64,000 bases of DNA from Mytilisepta virgata (taxonomy: Eukaryota; Mollusca; Bivalvia; Mytilida; Mytilidae): assembly GCA_028015205.1 (NCBI GenBank), contig CM051517.1:11208501-11272500 (forward strand), read 5' to 3'. The position numbers were made by a program, and so were the translations under genes. A model generated the notes under the pieces. The model saw only the letters and a program-made list of their open reading frames with translations. It had not been told where the DNA came from and searched no databases. Of the stretch, positions 1 through 11,040 are shown in pieces; the stretch's first letter is position 1, and each line of letters starts with the position of its first letter.

Positions 1-10
1 CATATTAAAA

Positions 11-957
11 TAGAAAATGACATCATAGTCATGGATGGCAAATTTTAAATATACATATTAAAAGCAGTTTAGATAAGATAAACAAAAAAGCTTCATCAGC
101 ACATTTTATATTGGCAAATTTCCAATGGAATTTGTTAATAATAAAGTTTTGATAACAGGGCACACATATCAATTTCTTGCTATTGCGCAATACTGTGCAA
201 TTGAAAATTTCTTCAAATATTTGACACATAATAGGTTTCTGACACAGAATAACTGAAATAAAGAACTTAGAATTGGTCATATGATTTGAATTTATATTCA
301 ATTTTTTGCTTTTGTGTAATACAATATGCTGTGGAGAATTGCCCCCCCCCCCCCCAAAAAAAAAATAATTTACCCCCTTTTTAGCTTTAATTTTGGACCC
401 CGATTTGGACCAACTTGAAAACTCGGCCCATAATAAAAAAACTAAGTACATGTTTAGATTCAGCATATCAAAGAACCCAAAGAATTCAATTTTTGTTAAA
501 ATCGAACTAAGTTTAATTTTGGACCCTTTGGACCTTAATGTAGACCAATTTGAAAACGGGACAAAAAATTAAGAATCTAAATGCACGGTTAGATTCGGCA
601 TATCAAAGAACCCCAATAGTTCAATTTTCGATGAAATCAAACAAAGTTTAATTTTGGACCCCGATTTGGACCAACTTGAAAACTGGGCCCATAATAAAAA
701 AACTAAGTACATGTTTAGATTCAGCATATCAAAGAACCCAAAGAATTCAATTTTTGTTAAAATCAAACTAAGTTTAATTTTGGACCCTTTGGACCTTAAT
801 GTAGACCAATTTGAAAACGGGACCAAAAATTAAGAATCGAAATGCACGGTTAGATTCGGCATACCAAAGAAACCCAATAGTTCAATTTTCGATGAAATCA
901 AACAAAGTTTAATTTTGGACCCCGATTTGGACCAACTTGAAAACTGGGCCCATAATA
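11..957 (+). repeat. Long direct repeat, copy A (offset 2320 bp)
   Basis: This stretch recurs at 2331-3277 at a constant offset of 2320 bp, with only scattered substitutions and no net length change. Identity breaks at about 957, where copy A runs into unrelated sequence (GCTCCGCTGGGCGC) while copy B goes on into another 261-bp unit. Confidence 0.85.
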
Positions 958-969
958 AAATAAAATGCT

Positions 970-1400
970 CCGCTGGGCGCAGCTTGATACGACCGCAGAG
1001 GTCGAACCCTGAACAGTTGGGGCAAGTATGGACACAACATTCAAGCTTGATACAGCACTGAATTTGGTTGATTGATTGATTGTTGCTTAACGTCCAGTGG
1101 CAAATATTTCATGCATCTTCATGACGAGAACCAGTTCAATTTATCAAACAATTCAATTAGGGGTGGGATGGGACACAAAGGGGAACCAATTTTGACTGCC
1201 ACTGTAAAAGGAGGATGGTTGGGTAGGGTCGGATAATTTAGCCTCCTGTAGCGGCCATCAGCCTACTCTTTTTCGAAAACTACAGAAGGGGTCTTTAGCG
1301 TGCAGGGAGTGTGGCATTCTCCAAACACGTTACCCACTATGGTCCGCGGTCAGGCTTTCCGTATTATGACCTGACAACCCCCCCAACGAGACTGAATTTG
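970..1400 (+). repeat. Unidentified non-coding segment between repeat modules
   Basis: More GC-balanced than its surroundings, with no open frame of note. Text such as TTGATTGATTGATTGTTGCTTAACGTCC and GTAGCGGCCATCAGCC differs from the tandem units on both sides. It may be a separate dispersed element that interrupts copy A of the 2320-bp duplication; I cannot name it. Confidence 0.4.
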
Positions 1401-2303
1401 GATTGTGAATAAATATTTGACACAGCATAGGTTTCTGACACAGAATTAATGTGGTCTAAGAACTTAAAATTTTTTAATTTACCTATTCAAACAATATCAG
1501 TATTATTTGTTTTTATATATAAATCAGAAATAACCAATTTAAAATTTAAAATTGGGCACACATATCAATTTCTTGCTATTGCACAATACTGTGCAATTGA
1601 AGATTTCTTGCTATTGTGCAATACTGTGCAATTGAAAATTCCCCCCCCCCCCAAAAAAAAATAAATAATTTACCCCTTTTTTAGCTTTTGTGCAATACAC
1701 TATGAAGTTGCACATTGACCCCCCCCTCCCAAAAAAAAAACCAAAAAACAATAAAATTTATTGTAACCCCCCTTTTTTTGCTAAAAGAAATTTGAAATTT
1801 CCTTTTTAATTTATGAAATATGAAATGAGAAAAAAATTAAATGTGTTTGGATTACCTCCCTTAGCCCACCAAGATAAGATCATACATTTCTATTTACTTA
1901 TACTAAAGTTATTGTGCAAAAACCAAGAAAAATGCTTATTTGGGCCCTTTTTTAGCCCCTAATTCCTAAACTGTTGGGATCAAAACTCCAAAAAATGGTC
2001 ATAAACCTTGTGTTAAAATTTCATAGATTTCTATTTACTTATACTAGAGTTATTGTGCGAAAATCAAGAAAAACGCTTATTGGGCCCTTTTTTGGCCCCT
2101 AATTCTTAAACTGTTGGGACCAAAACTCCCAAAATCAATCCCAACCTTCCTTTTGTGGTCATAAACCTTGTGTTTAAATTTCATAGATTTCTATTAACTT
2201 ATTTAGTATAAGTTAATATAAGTTATAGTGCGAAAACCAAATGTCTACAGACTCCGACGGACGACGACGACGACGACGACGACGACGCCAACGTCATACC
2301 AAT

Positions 2304-2332
2304 ATACGACCGCAAAAATTTTGCGGTCGTAT
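2304..2332. repeat. 29-bp perfect palindrome ending a tandem-unit element
   Basis: Two 14-base arms (ATACGACCGCAAAA and its complement) around one central base. Directly to the left is a GAC-rich simple repeat (2256-2288), then tandem units. Identical palindromes occur at 5049-5077 and 5809-5837 in the same context, so this is the conserved end of a mobile or expanded element whose natural orientation is minus. Confidence 0.85.
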
Positions 2333-3277
2333 AAAAATGACATCATAGTCATGGATGGCAAATTTTAAATATACATATTAAAAGCAGTTTAGATAAGATA
2401 AACAAAAAAGCTTCATCAGCACATTTTATATTGGCAAATTTCCAATGGAATTTGTTAATAATAAAGTTTTGATAACAGGGCACACATATCAATTTCTTGC
2501 TATTGCGCAATACTGTGCAATTGAAAATTTCTTCAAATATTTGACACATAATAGGTTTCTGACACAGAATAACTGAAATAAAGAACTTAGAATTGGTCAT
2601 ATGATTTGAATTTATATTCAATTTTTTGCTTTTGTGTAATACAATATGCTGTGGAGAATTGCCCCCCCCCCCCAAAAAAAAAAAAAAATTTACCCCCTTT
2701 TTAGATTTAATTTTGGACCCCGATTTGGACCAACTTGAAAACTCGGCCCATAATAAAAAAACTAAGTACATGTTTAGATTCAGCATATCAAAGAACCCCA
2801 AGAATTCAATTTTTGTTAAAATCGAACTAAGTTTAATTTTGGACCCTTTGGACCTTAATGTAGACCAATTTGAAAACGGGACAAAAAATTAAGAATCTAA
2901 ATGCACGGTTAGATTCGGCATATCAAAGAACCCCAATAGTTCAATTTTCGATGAAATCAAACAAAGTTTAATTTTGGACCCCGATTTGGACCAACTTGAA
3001 AACTGGGCCCATAATAAAAAAACTAAGTACATGTTTAGATTCAGCATATCAAAGAACCCAAAGAATTCAATTTTTGTTAAAATCAAACTAAGTTTAATTT
3101 TGGACCCTTTGGACCTTAATGTAGACCAATTTGAAAATGGGACCAAAAATTAAGAATCTAAATGCACGGTTAGATTCGGCATATCAAAGAACCCCAATAG
3201 TTCAATTTTCGATGAAATCAAACAAAGTTTAATTTTGGACCCCGATTTGGACCAACTTGAAAACTGGGCCCATAATA
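2331..3277 (+). repeat. Long direct repeat, copy B (offset 2320 bp)
   Basis: Second copy of 11-957. It starts right after the palindrome at 2304-2332, so the duplication boundary falls at the end of a repeat element. It leads into tandem 261-bp units that continue to about 3480. Confidence 0.85.
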
Positions 3278-3500
3278 AAAAAACTAAGTACATGTTTAGA
3301 TTCAGCATATCAAAGAACCCAAAGAATTCAATTTTTGTTAAAATCAAACTAAGTTTAATTTTGGACCCTTTGGACCTTAATGTAGACCAATTTGAAAACG
3401 GGACCAAAAATTAAGATCCTAAATGCACGGTTAGATTCGGCATATCAAAGAACCCCAATAGTTAAATTTTCAATGAAATCAAACAAAGTTTAATTTTGGA
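2885..3500 (+). repeat. 261-bp tandem units
   Basis: Two near-identical units and a partial third, with anchor positions 261 bp apart (for example the minus-strand frames 2889-3146 and 3150-3407, which have the same translation). The unit is itself made of two related halves, each carrying TTTAATTTTGGACCC and a GGCATATCAAAGAACCC- or AGCATATCAAAGAACCC-type segment. Confidence 0.8.
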
Positions 3501-5048
3501 CCCTTTTGGCCCCTAATTCCTAAACTGTTGGGACCAAAACTCCAAAAATCAATCCCAACCTTCCTTTTGTGGTCATAAACCTTGTGTTTAAATTTCATAC
3601 ATTTCTATTTACTTATACTAAAGTTATTGTGCAAAAACCAAGAAAAATGCTTATTTTGGCCCTTTTTTAGCCCCTAATTCCTAAACTGTTGGGACCAAAA
3701 CTCCCAAAAACAATCCCAACCTTCCTTTTGTGGTCATAAACCTTGTGTTAAAATTTCATAGATTTCTATTTACTTATACTAGAGTTATTGTGCGAAAACC
3801 TAGAAAAATGCTTATTGGGCCCTTTTTTGGCCCCTGATTCTTAAACTGTTGGGACCAAAACAAATTTTATATTTCCAAATTTCCAACGAACTTCATTAAA
3901 CTAAAGATATTGGCAAATTTCCAATGGAATTTGTTAATAATAAAGTTTTGATAACAGGTCACACATATCAATTTCTTGCTATTACACAATACTGTGCAAT
4001 TGAAAATTTATTGAAATATTTGATACATAATAGGTTTATGACACAGAATAAGTGAAATCAAAAAACTTAGAATTGGTCATATGATTTGAATTTATATTCA
4101 ACTTTTTTCTTCTTGTGCAATACAATATGCTGTGGATAAATGCCCCACCCCCCCCCCCAAAAAAAAAAAAATTACCCCTTTTTTATCTTTAATTTTGGAC
4201 CCCAATTTGAACCAACTTGAAAACTGGGCCCATAATAACAAAACTAAGTACAAATCTGAAATGAGAAAAAAATTTTCCCCACCCCCCGCCAATTTAATAT
4301 TTACCCCATAAATTTTGACACCCCCCCCCCCCCCCCACTTTCCCTTTTTCAAAAAAAAAAATCTTTCCCTCAAGATAATGTCATAATCCCTATTCAAAAT
4401 TATCATGAAGTTTGCAAACATAATTAAACATTTAAATACATCATTGAAGTCTTAAAATAAAAAATGACATATGGCTAAAATTAATATTAATTCATAGTAA
4501 GTTCTAAAAATAAATTGACAGCTATAAATCACCCCAAAAACAATCAACATTTCTTTATACATAATTGAATCATACACAATATTTTACTTTAAATGTGTTT
4601 GGAATGTGTTTGGATTACCTTCCTTAGCCCACCAAGCTAATATCATAGATTTCTATTTATTTATACTACAGTTATTGTGCAAAAACCAAGAAAAATGCTT
4701 ATTTGGGCCCTTTTTTAGCCCCTAATTCCTAAACTGTTGGGATCAAAACTCCAAAAAATGATCATAAACCTTGTGTTAAAATTTCATAGATTTCTATTTA
4801 CTTATACTAGACTTATTGTGCGAAAACCAAGAAAAATGCTTATTGGACCCTTTTTTGGCCCCTAATTCTTAAACTTTTGGGACCAAAACTCCCAAAAACA
4901 ATCCCAACCTTCCTTTTGTGGTCATAAACCTTGTGTTTAAATTTCGTAGATTTCTATTAACTTATACTACATTTATAGTGCGAAAACCAAATGTCTACAG
5001 ACTCCGACGGACGACGGACGACGACGACGACGCCAACGTCATACCAAT

Positions 5049-5077
5049 ATACGACCGCAAAAATTTTGCGGTCGTAT
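5049..5077. repeat. 29-bp perfect palindrome, second copy
   Basis: Same palindrome as at 2304-2332, again preceded by a GACG simple repeat (5006-5033) and tandem units, and followed directly by a different repeat (ACTAAGTACATG). Confidence 0.85.
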
Positions 5078-5808
5078 AAAAACTAAGTACATGTTTAGAT
5101 TCAGCATATCAAAGAACCCAAAGAATTCAATTTTTGTTAAAATCAAACTAAGTTTAATTTTGGACCCTTTGGACCTTAATGTAGACCCATTTGAAAACGG
5201 GACCAAAAATTAAGATCCTAAATGCACGGTTAGAGACCGCATATCAAAGAACCCCAATAGTTAAATTTTCAATGAAATCAAACAAAGTTTAATTTTGGAC
5301 CCTTTTGGCCCCTAATTCCTAAACTGTTGGGACCAAAACTCCAAAAATCAATCCCAACCTTCCTTTTGTGGTCATAAACCTTGTGTTTAAATTTCATAGA
5401 TTTCTAATTTCTTATACTAAAGTTATTGTGCAAAAACCAAGAAAAATGCTTATTTTGGCCCTTTTTTAGCCCCTAATTCCTAAACTGTTGGGACCAAAAC
5501 TCCCAAAAACAATCCCAACCTTCCTTTTGTGGTCATAAACCTTGTGTTAAAATTTCATAGATTTCTATTTACTTATACTAGAGTTATTGTGCAAAAACCT
5601 AGAAAAATGCTTATTGGGCCCTTTTTTGGCCCCTGATTCTTAAACTGTTGGGACCAAAACTCCCAAAATCAATCCCAACCTTCCTTTTGTGGTCATAAAC
5701 CTTGTGTTTAAATTTCATAGATTTCTATTAACTTATACTAAAGTTATAGTGCGAAAACCAAATGTCTTCGGACGACGCCGCAGACGACGACGCCAACGTC
5801 ATACCAAT

Positions 5809-5837
5809 ATACGACCGCAAAAATTTTGCGGTCGTAT
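5809..5837. repeat. 29-bp perfect palindrome, third copy
   Basis: Third identical copy. To its right the repeat block stops and apparently unique sequence begins, so this is one edge of the whole block. Confidence 0.85.
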
Positions 5838-5850
5838 AAAAAAGACAATC

Positions 5851-6648
5851 ACTGGGTACTCAAACAGTTCTTCCTTGACTTTGTTGAGAAAAATTAATAA
5901 GCATTTTATATTACTTTTCATTTATGACATACATGTATCTCTATTCCATCTACTAGCACTTATTGTTTTTGATATTACATGTCTAATATTTTTTCTTAAT
6001 ATATTGTACTACATGTATACAAATGTATACGTAGATTCTGTGCATTACATACACATGTACTTACATTATCACATAATTTTCTGAACTCTGTCTTTCTTCC
6101 ATACTTGTAGCAGAATTTAAATGCTGAAATTAATCCATACAAACATCTATTAGTCTGATGCCTGACAGTAAACGTTAATCAATATAATACATTTTAATTG
6201 GTCTTTATTCAAAACAATTCATATTATTCAACTGACAGCATACAAAATATAACAAATGATCTACAAATCTTAATGCATACATGTACATGTAGTTGCTAAA
6301 GTACAAAGGCAATTTAAACAGTTTAAAAATTTTAAATATCAGAGGGTATGTATACGCAAATTTATGAAAGGCAAGACTAGTACTGAGAAAACTTACAGTA
6401 AGCATCCTCTTTCAACTTGATTATTCATGTGTTTTAAGTACGATTATACCTTAAATGGGAACTTGAACAAATCTATAAATTGTGAAACCTTTCTAAATTC
6501 ATGATCTGTCTATCATAAAACTAAACTCTTGTACCAGACCTGAATATTCTTCTGTAAGTGAACCTGTATTAAACACCTGTCCAACCCAAACAAAGTCTGT
6601 AGTCCAATAATGCATTAAGTGTTAACAGGTTTTATATAAGAACCTTAC
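5851..6648. other. EIF3A intron 4 sequence, no recognised element
   Basis: AT-rich and apparently unique. No exon, RNA gene or repeat is visible. The next expected EIF3A exon (start of the following helical segment) is not here, so it must lie to the left of the window or the gene is interrupted. Confidence 0.5.
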
Positions 6649-6812
6649 CCTGCTGTGCTATATCTTGATAAAGCCTCTCAACTCTTGAATTATTTCTCAA
6701 CAGATCTAGACACTGTCGATATGATTCCCACAAGAACTTAACCCATGGTGTCAGGATTGCCCTGTCTGTCCTATCTTGGGTATCTTCACCACTAACAACC
6801 TTCAGTAACAAG
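6649..6812 (-). CDS. EIF3A: EIF3A coding exon 4
   Basis: Acceptor CAG at 6815-6813, donor GT at 6648-6647. Encodes [15 protein letters not shown] and [14 protein letters not shown] through [15 protein letters not shown]. Ends in phase 1, and the following exon is not in the window. Confidence 0.96.
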
Positions 6813-9800
6813 CTGTAAACATGTGACAAATGTAGTACCACTATCATGTGTATTATATCTGTATAGTGCATCTAAATCATTTGATTCCTTCGTTTCAGCC
6901 AAGAAAAAACAGATGTTGTAAACTAGCCTCATTTTTCTATTTATCCTATATTTTCATAAATGTATATTCATCATAAGACTATTTTTGGCTTCATATACAA
7001 CTGTAAATCATATGTTCATATAAATTTGGTTACTTACCAAGCATTAAAACAATGTGTATTTATAAGTTTATAATTATAACCAAAATTACCTGCATTTCAA
7101 GGTTTTTTACAGTGTATATCCAAAGATCCTAGGAAGACAGCAATTACGAACAGAATTCACCATGTATGAAAACAAATTTATATTGTTTCTGTTAATTCAT
7201 GTTTAAAACTGTATTACCTTTCAGGTGTATCAGGTTGATCTAAATCATCTATATCTACTACAACTTGATGTGATTCCTGTCGAGCATCTTCTGTCTTTTT
7301 CTCTGCCAAATTAATATACTTTCTAACAACATCCTCTAGTGACTTAATATTTACCTAAAACAGAACATTAACATGAAACTAATTACTTCAAAAAAAGTGT
7401 ATGCACAATCACAACTGATTACTTTTATAAAAAGTATACATAAACAAAACTGATTACTTCAGAAAAAGTTATTACCCCAAATCTTTTGTTAAAATGCAGT
7501 TAAATTAAACAAACTGTACATATATTGTAATGAAAACCTCCGAATGATCCAGATTAACATAGTTGGCACTTTGAAATAACATAAACCCATGATGATTTGC
7601 AATCATTTTCTATACAATACACATCTAAATTATCTTGAATATTGTAGCCTGGTGCATTAGAACATATTGGTAGGGTGCAGAAACAGAGTACATTGCCAGA
7701 CTATAGATAAACTCATTTATTGATTCTACAAACATAGAAAACTTTAAAATCTGGTTCATTATATCTGTTAATATAAATAATAAATGAACAAAAAAAACAA
7801 TGTGACCACTTTTCAATTCAATATTTATTTCCTTCTTGATTTAATTTTTTCCAAAAAATATTGTATAAAGGCATGGTAATTTTTCAAAAAGAGGGTACTT
7901 TAGTGCATGTTTCTTCTTGGAACAAGGCATGAAATTAAGTCTTAACAGATAAAACATTTGTTGTAATTATCATTTACCTTTTACAACCATTAATTAAGTA
8001 ATTACTGGAACAAATAAATGGAATAAACTTGTCAAAATACACTTTTTAAAAGTGGTACATTAACTTCCAAACAAGAGGATGAAAGGATTAAAATGAGAAA
8101 TCAAAGAGTAAAATGCGTCTTCAGAGGTTTTTAGATTGAGTCATTAGCATTAAAGCCACAATTACTGTTGTTCTCAGCCTCATTAATAAAGTTTATCAAC
8201 ACTACATGTAATATATTTGTGAGCATTGATGCTTTAATTCCTAAACACCTCTTCATGCAGAGCAAGCTTTAACTTTGACAGCAAGGAATATTTTTTAAGC
8301 GTATCTATCTTGTTTAAAAGCATAAATACTGTTAATACTTTGTTTTAATGAATGAGATATCAGAAATGTGATATCTTTTGAATATTGCATATGCAACAAA
8401 GTTAAAATTACATGCACAAAATACTTTTTTTTTCAAAAACTGAACCTACACAAAGTACATATAGCAAATACAAATGAAATACAATTAGCAGCAATTTATT
8501 TGCAGTAAAAGCTTAATTCCCGTTGGACACAAGAACTTTATCCATACATTATAAAGATAATATTATCTACATAAAACAAACCTGCTGACAAATATTCTTG
8601 TACTGGTATAACCCTTCTTTGGCAATATGACTCTTACGTAGCTCCACACATAACTGGAGATATTTCTCCATGATAGGCTCGTGAATTTTCTGCCATGTTC
8701 GATGCTTCTTACTTTTAATGACATCATATAATGCATCCAATGCTCTCTGTTTCTTTCCAACATCAATAAATTCTGAAATTAAATAAGACAATTGTTTTTT
8801 TATATCCTAATTAAAAATACTATAAAATAGTGCACTGCAATGGCATGATAATTTTGTCCCACCTTTTTTGATGACCAATGTCCCATAGGCTACAAATCTG
8901 AAACAATAAAACAATTAAAAAAGAAAAACACTAGATGAAGCTGCCTGACATTCCTTCATTGTCAATCTAGTAACATGATTTTTCACTTAAAAATCTTTGT
9001 TTTATTACTTTATACTGAAGTCCCAATCACTTTATTATAAGTAAGAACAACATTAAAACTTACCATTAAGTTACTTAGTCACCATATTCTTTTAAGATTT
9101 CGTGTTAGTTAAAGTCTATCTAATTTTCAGATTTCCTTGGAAAATTAAGAAATTTTTCAAAAGACTTGGCCCTTTTTAACAAATTTCAATATCAATGGTA
9201 TGGTTTAGTTCTGCACCATCAAAGAGGCTTTAAATAAGCTAATTTTGTGAGTTGTTTTCAACAGAAAAAAACAGCCAACCACTCATCTTGAATAGCAATT
9301 ACACTAATGAAAAAAGTCAGTTAAATATCAGGGAAACATTTTAACAAAAAGGTCACGGAAAAACAAAAGACCTATATTTAACCCTCTGATTATGTTGGAT
9401 ATCTAGTGTTGTAGTGTATGGGGCCATTATTCGTATTGTAACAGGTTTTCCCTCGTGTATGATAGAAGTGACCGACAGTGAGTACTGTTAGTTTACGGTA
9501 TAAAACAAATGCACTGAACCACAGGGGCTCGTTACAATTGACACAGTATGTCATCTGTGACTGATCCGGCCCCGATCTATAATACCATAACAAAAGGGAG
9601 GAATCAATTCCGAGAGCGCCAAATTTCAAATCATCAGAATGTTTTTGCTGTTCTCCATCCAGTCTGCTTTTTTGCTTATTTCTACAGTAAAATGATTATA
9701 TTTTAATAAAATGCCTACCTGTTAGCTCTAATTTCCCACCAATCGGTTGTATTGGCTCATTTTAGTCCCATTACTGATGAAATCAGAACTTCACTGTCCA

Positions 9801-10536
9801 GAAGTGACCCACATTAGTATAATTTCCGCCAAATTTGACATATCCATTCCGTAGATAATTTGGAACTTACCAGAGTTTTCCAATCCTCACAAAGTTGACC
9901 CCAAAGGTATTCCGATAAAAAAAGTTAGTTCCAAATCATCTCTGGAATGGATATATATGTCAAATTTGGAGGTAATTATACAAATGTGGGTCACTTCCGC
10001 ACAGTGAAGTTCTGATTTCATCAGAAATGGGACTAAAATGAGCCAATACAACTGATTGGTGGGAAATTAGAGCTTAAGGGTAGGCATTTTGTTAAAATAT
10101 AATCATTTTACTGCAGAAATAAGCAAAAGAGCAGACTGAATGGAGAACAGAAAAAAAAATCTGATTTGAAATTTGGCGCTCTTGGAATTGATTCCTCCCT
10201 TTTTTTATGGTATTATAGATCGGGGCCGCATCAGTCACAGATGACATACTGTGTCAATTGTAATGAGCCCTTGTGACTGAACCATAAGGTACATTGTAAT
10301 GGTGGTACTTGTTCTCTGGAATATTGTGTTTTTTTAACACCTTCAAATAACTCATCAGAAAAGCTAGGTCCAGTGATATTTTCTTCTGGTAATCTCTTTT
10401 GTATATATATAACAAATAAGTAAAACGTGGTAAAAATACGGTTACATATGCACATATTTTATGGGATTTACAGAAAACAATGTTTACCATTTGCTCTTTT
10501 CAGAGCATTCTCTGGTCTTTGAAAGTATGTTGGCAT
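6649..10536 (-). CDS. EIF3A: Eukaryotic translation initiation factor 3 subunit A, 5' four coding exons (partial)
   Basis: eIF3a is the largest scaffold subunit of the eIF3 complex, which binds the 40S ribosome and organises the pre-initiation complex in the cytosol. Coding exons on the minus strand are 10488-10536, 8582-8772, 7218-7354 and 6649-6812. They join in phase through GT-AG introns to about 180 residues, the first eighth of a protein of roughly 1,400 residues in animals. The start [16 protein letters not shown] matches the family N-terminus (human [16 protein letters not shown] from memory). Strongly conserved blocks follow: [48 protein letters not shown] and [18 protein letters not shown]. 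These belong to the N-terminal helical repeats that precede the PCI domain; the PCI and charged C-terminal repeats are outside the window. The gene is divergent from DENND10. Intron 1 carries a foldback transposon. The identity is secure. Confidence 0.97.
7218..7354 (-). CDS. EIF3A: EIF3A coding exon 3
   Basis: Acceptor AG at 7356-7355, donor GT at 7217-7216. Encodes [20 protein letters not shown] followed by an acidic stretch ([15 protein letters not shown]). 45 codons plus two bases, in phase with the exons on either side. Confidence 0.93.
8582..8772 (-). CDS. EIF3A: EIF3A coding exon 2
   Basis: Acceptor CAG at 8775-8773, donor GT at 8581-8580. Encodes [18 protein letters not shown] onward to NICQQ, about 64 residues, the most conserved part of the N-terminus. 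Confidence 0.96.
9522..10275. mobile_element. 754-bp foldback DNA transposon (hAT- or Mutator-like MITE) in EIF3A intron 1
   Basis: Two inverted arms of roughly 340 bp (about 9522-9870 and 9930-10275) nearly fill the element around a short unpaired centre containing TTGACCCCAAAGGTATTCC. It is flanked by the direct repeat ACTGAACCA at 9513-9521 and 10276-10284, a 9-bp target duplication (or 8 bp plus one chance base). The left terminus begins CAGGGGCTCG; the right terminus, read inward, begins CACAAGGGCTC. A CAGGG-type end with an 8-bp duplication is hAT-like, while 9 bp would fit Mutator-like. There is no transposase, so it is non-autonomous. The arms differ by scattered substitutions, so it is not very recent. 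Confidence 0.8.
10488..10536 (-). CDS. EIF3A: EIF3A coding exon 1
   Basis: Start codon at 10536-10534, then 16 codons and one base before the donor GT at 10487-10486 (phase 1). This first methionine is chosen because the residues after it match the conserved family start exactly. Confidence 0.95.
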
Positions 10537-11040
10537 TGTTTCAGTTCACCGGCATTATATTTAAACGACAAAATCTGCTTCCAAAATCAACAGTTTTTGA
10601 CCATGTGGTACGGTGTGGTACACTGCGATGGCCGCTAAGTTTTAATGGGTGCAACAAACTGCGAAACCGGTTAGAGTATTAAAATCTTTTCCGGGGAGAT
10701 TTAAAACTTCCGTAAAGACCAGTCGATTTTTTTGGATTAGAATGGAAAAAAAAATCACATATATTTGCGAGGGTCAAAAGTTTTATTTATTGTAAGGGTG
10801 CAAATACTTTTGGAAGTGAACAGATCACATGCATTTGTTATATATATATATATATATATAGTGAAAATTTACTCAGATGATAATTTGATTGTCAGCACGG
10901 CACAGCCTTTTTACAGACCCTTTTTCATGCTTTTGACACTATAAATAGAGATCGAGGCGCTTCTCTACAAACTTGTTAAATATAATATTAAGGGACATTT
11001 TTTTTCAATATTTTAAAAGATATGTATAAAGAAGTCCTTT
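10537..11040 (-). promoter_or_regulatory. Presumed EIF3A 5' UTR and promoter region
   Basis: This is the sequence directly upstream of the EIF3A start codon. It has locally higher GC around 10600-10700, including GCGATGGCCGC (10626-10636), which resembles a YY1-type site. A (TA)n run at 10839-10860 and an AT-rich tail separate it from the LINE remnant. No TATA box or start site can be fixed from sequence alone, and a 5' UTR intron is possible. Confidence 0.35.
10839..10860. repeat. (TA)n microsatellite
   Basis: About eleven TA units in a row, between the EIF3A upstream region and the decayed LINE. Confidence 0.9.

Larger units (their letters stand above)
1..5850. repeat. Dense repeat block with long and short tandem duplications
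   Basis: No gene is visible here. The block is built from a few modules used repeatedly: (a) a module containing GGCAAATTTCCAATGG and ATACTGTGCAATTG, seen near 100, 2420 and 3905, with related text near 1390-1640; (b) units starting near TTTGGACCCCGATTTGG, period 261 bp; (c) units containing GGGCCCTTTTTTGGCCCC and CTTCCTTTTGTGGTCATAAA, each run ending in a GAC-rich simple repeat and a 29-bp palindrome; (d) C-tract/A-tract junctions near 343, 1640, 1709, 2663 and 4145. The 85-codon frames on the minus strand in module (b) are by-products of the repeat and match no protein I know. If EIF3A continues leftward, this block is probably in its intron 4. Confidence 0.85.

Noticed and set aside
29..466. 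145-residue minus-strand frame (and the like frame at 2349-2801)
   Set aside because: Lies across a C-tract/A-tract junction and repeat modules; appears only because the repeat is duplicated, with no protein-like conservation.
569..826. Identical 85-residue minus-strand frames at 569-826, 2889-3146 and 3150-3407
   Set aside because: They repeat because the 261-bp DNA unit repeats. Composition follows the DNA and no known domain is present.
10231..10490. Two minus-strand frames in EIF3A intron 1, one with a protein-like stretch ([15 protein letters not shown])
   Set aside because: They straddle the right end of the foldback element and the intron. Translated EIF3A exons 1 and 2 already join in phase without them, and no family is recognised. 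An alternative exon cannot be excluded.
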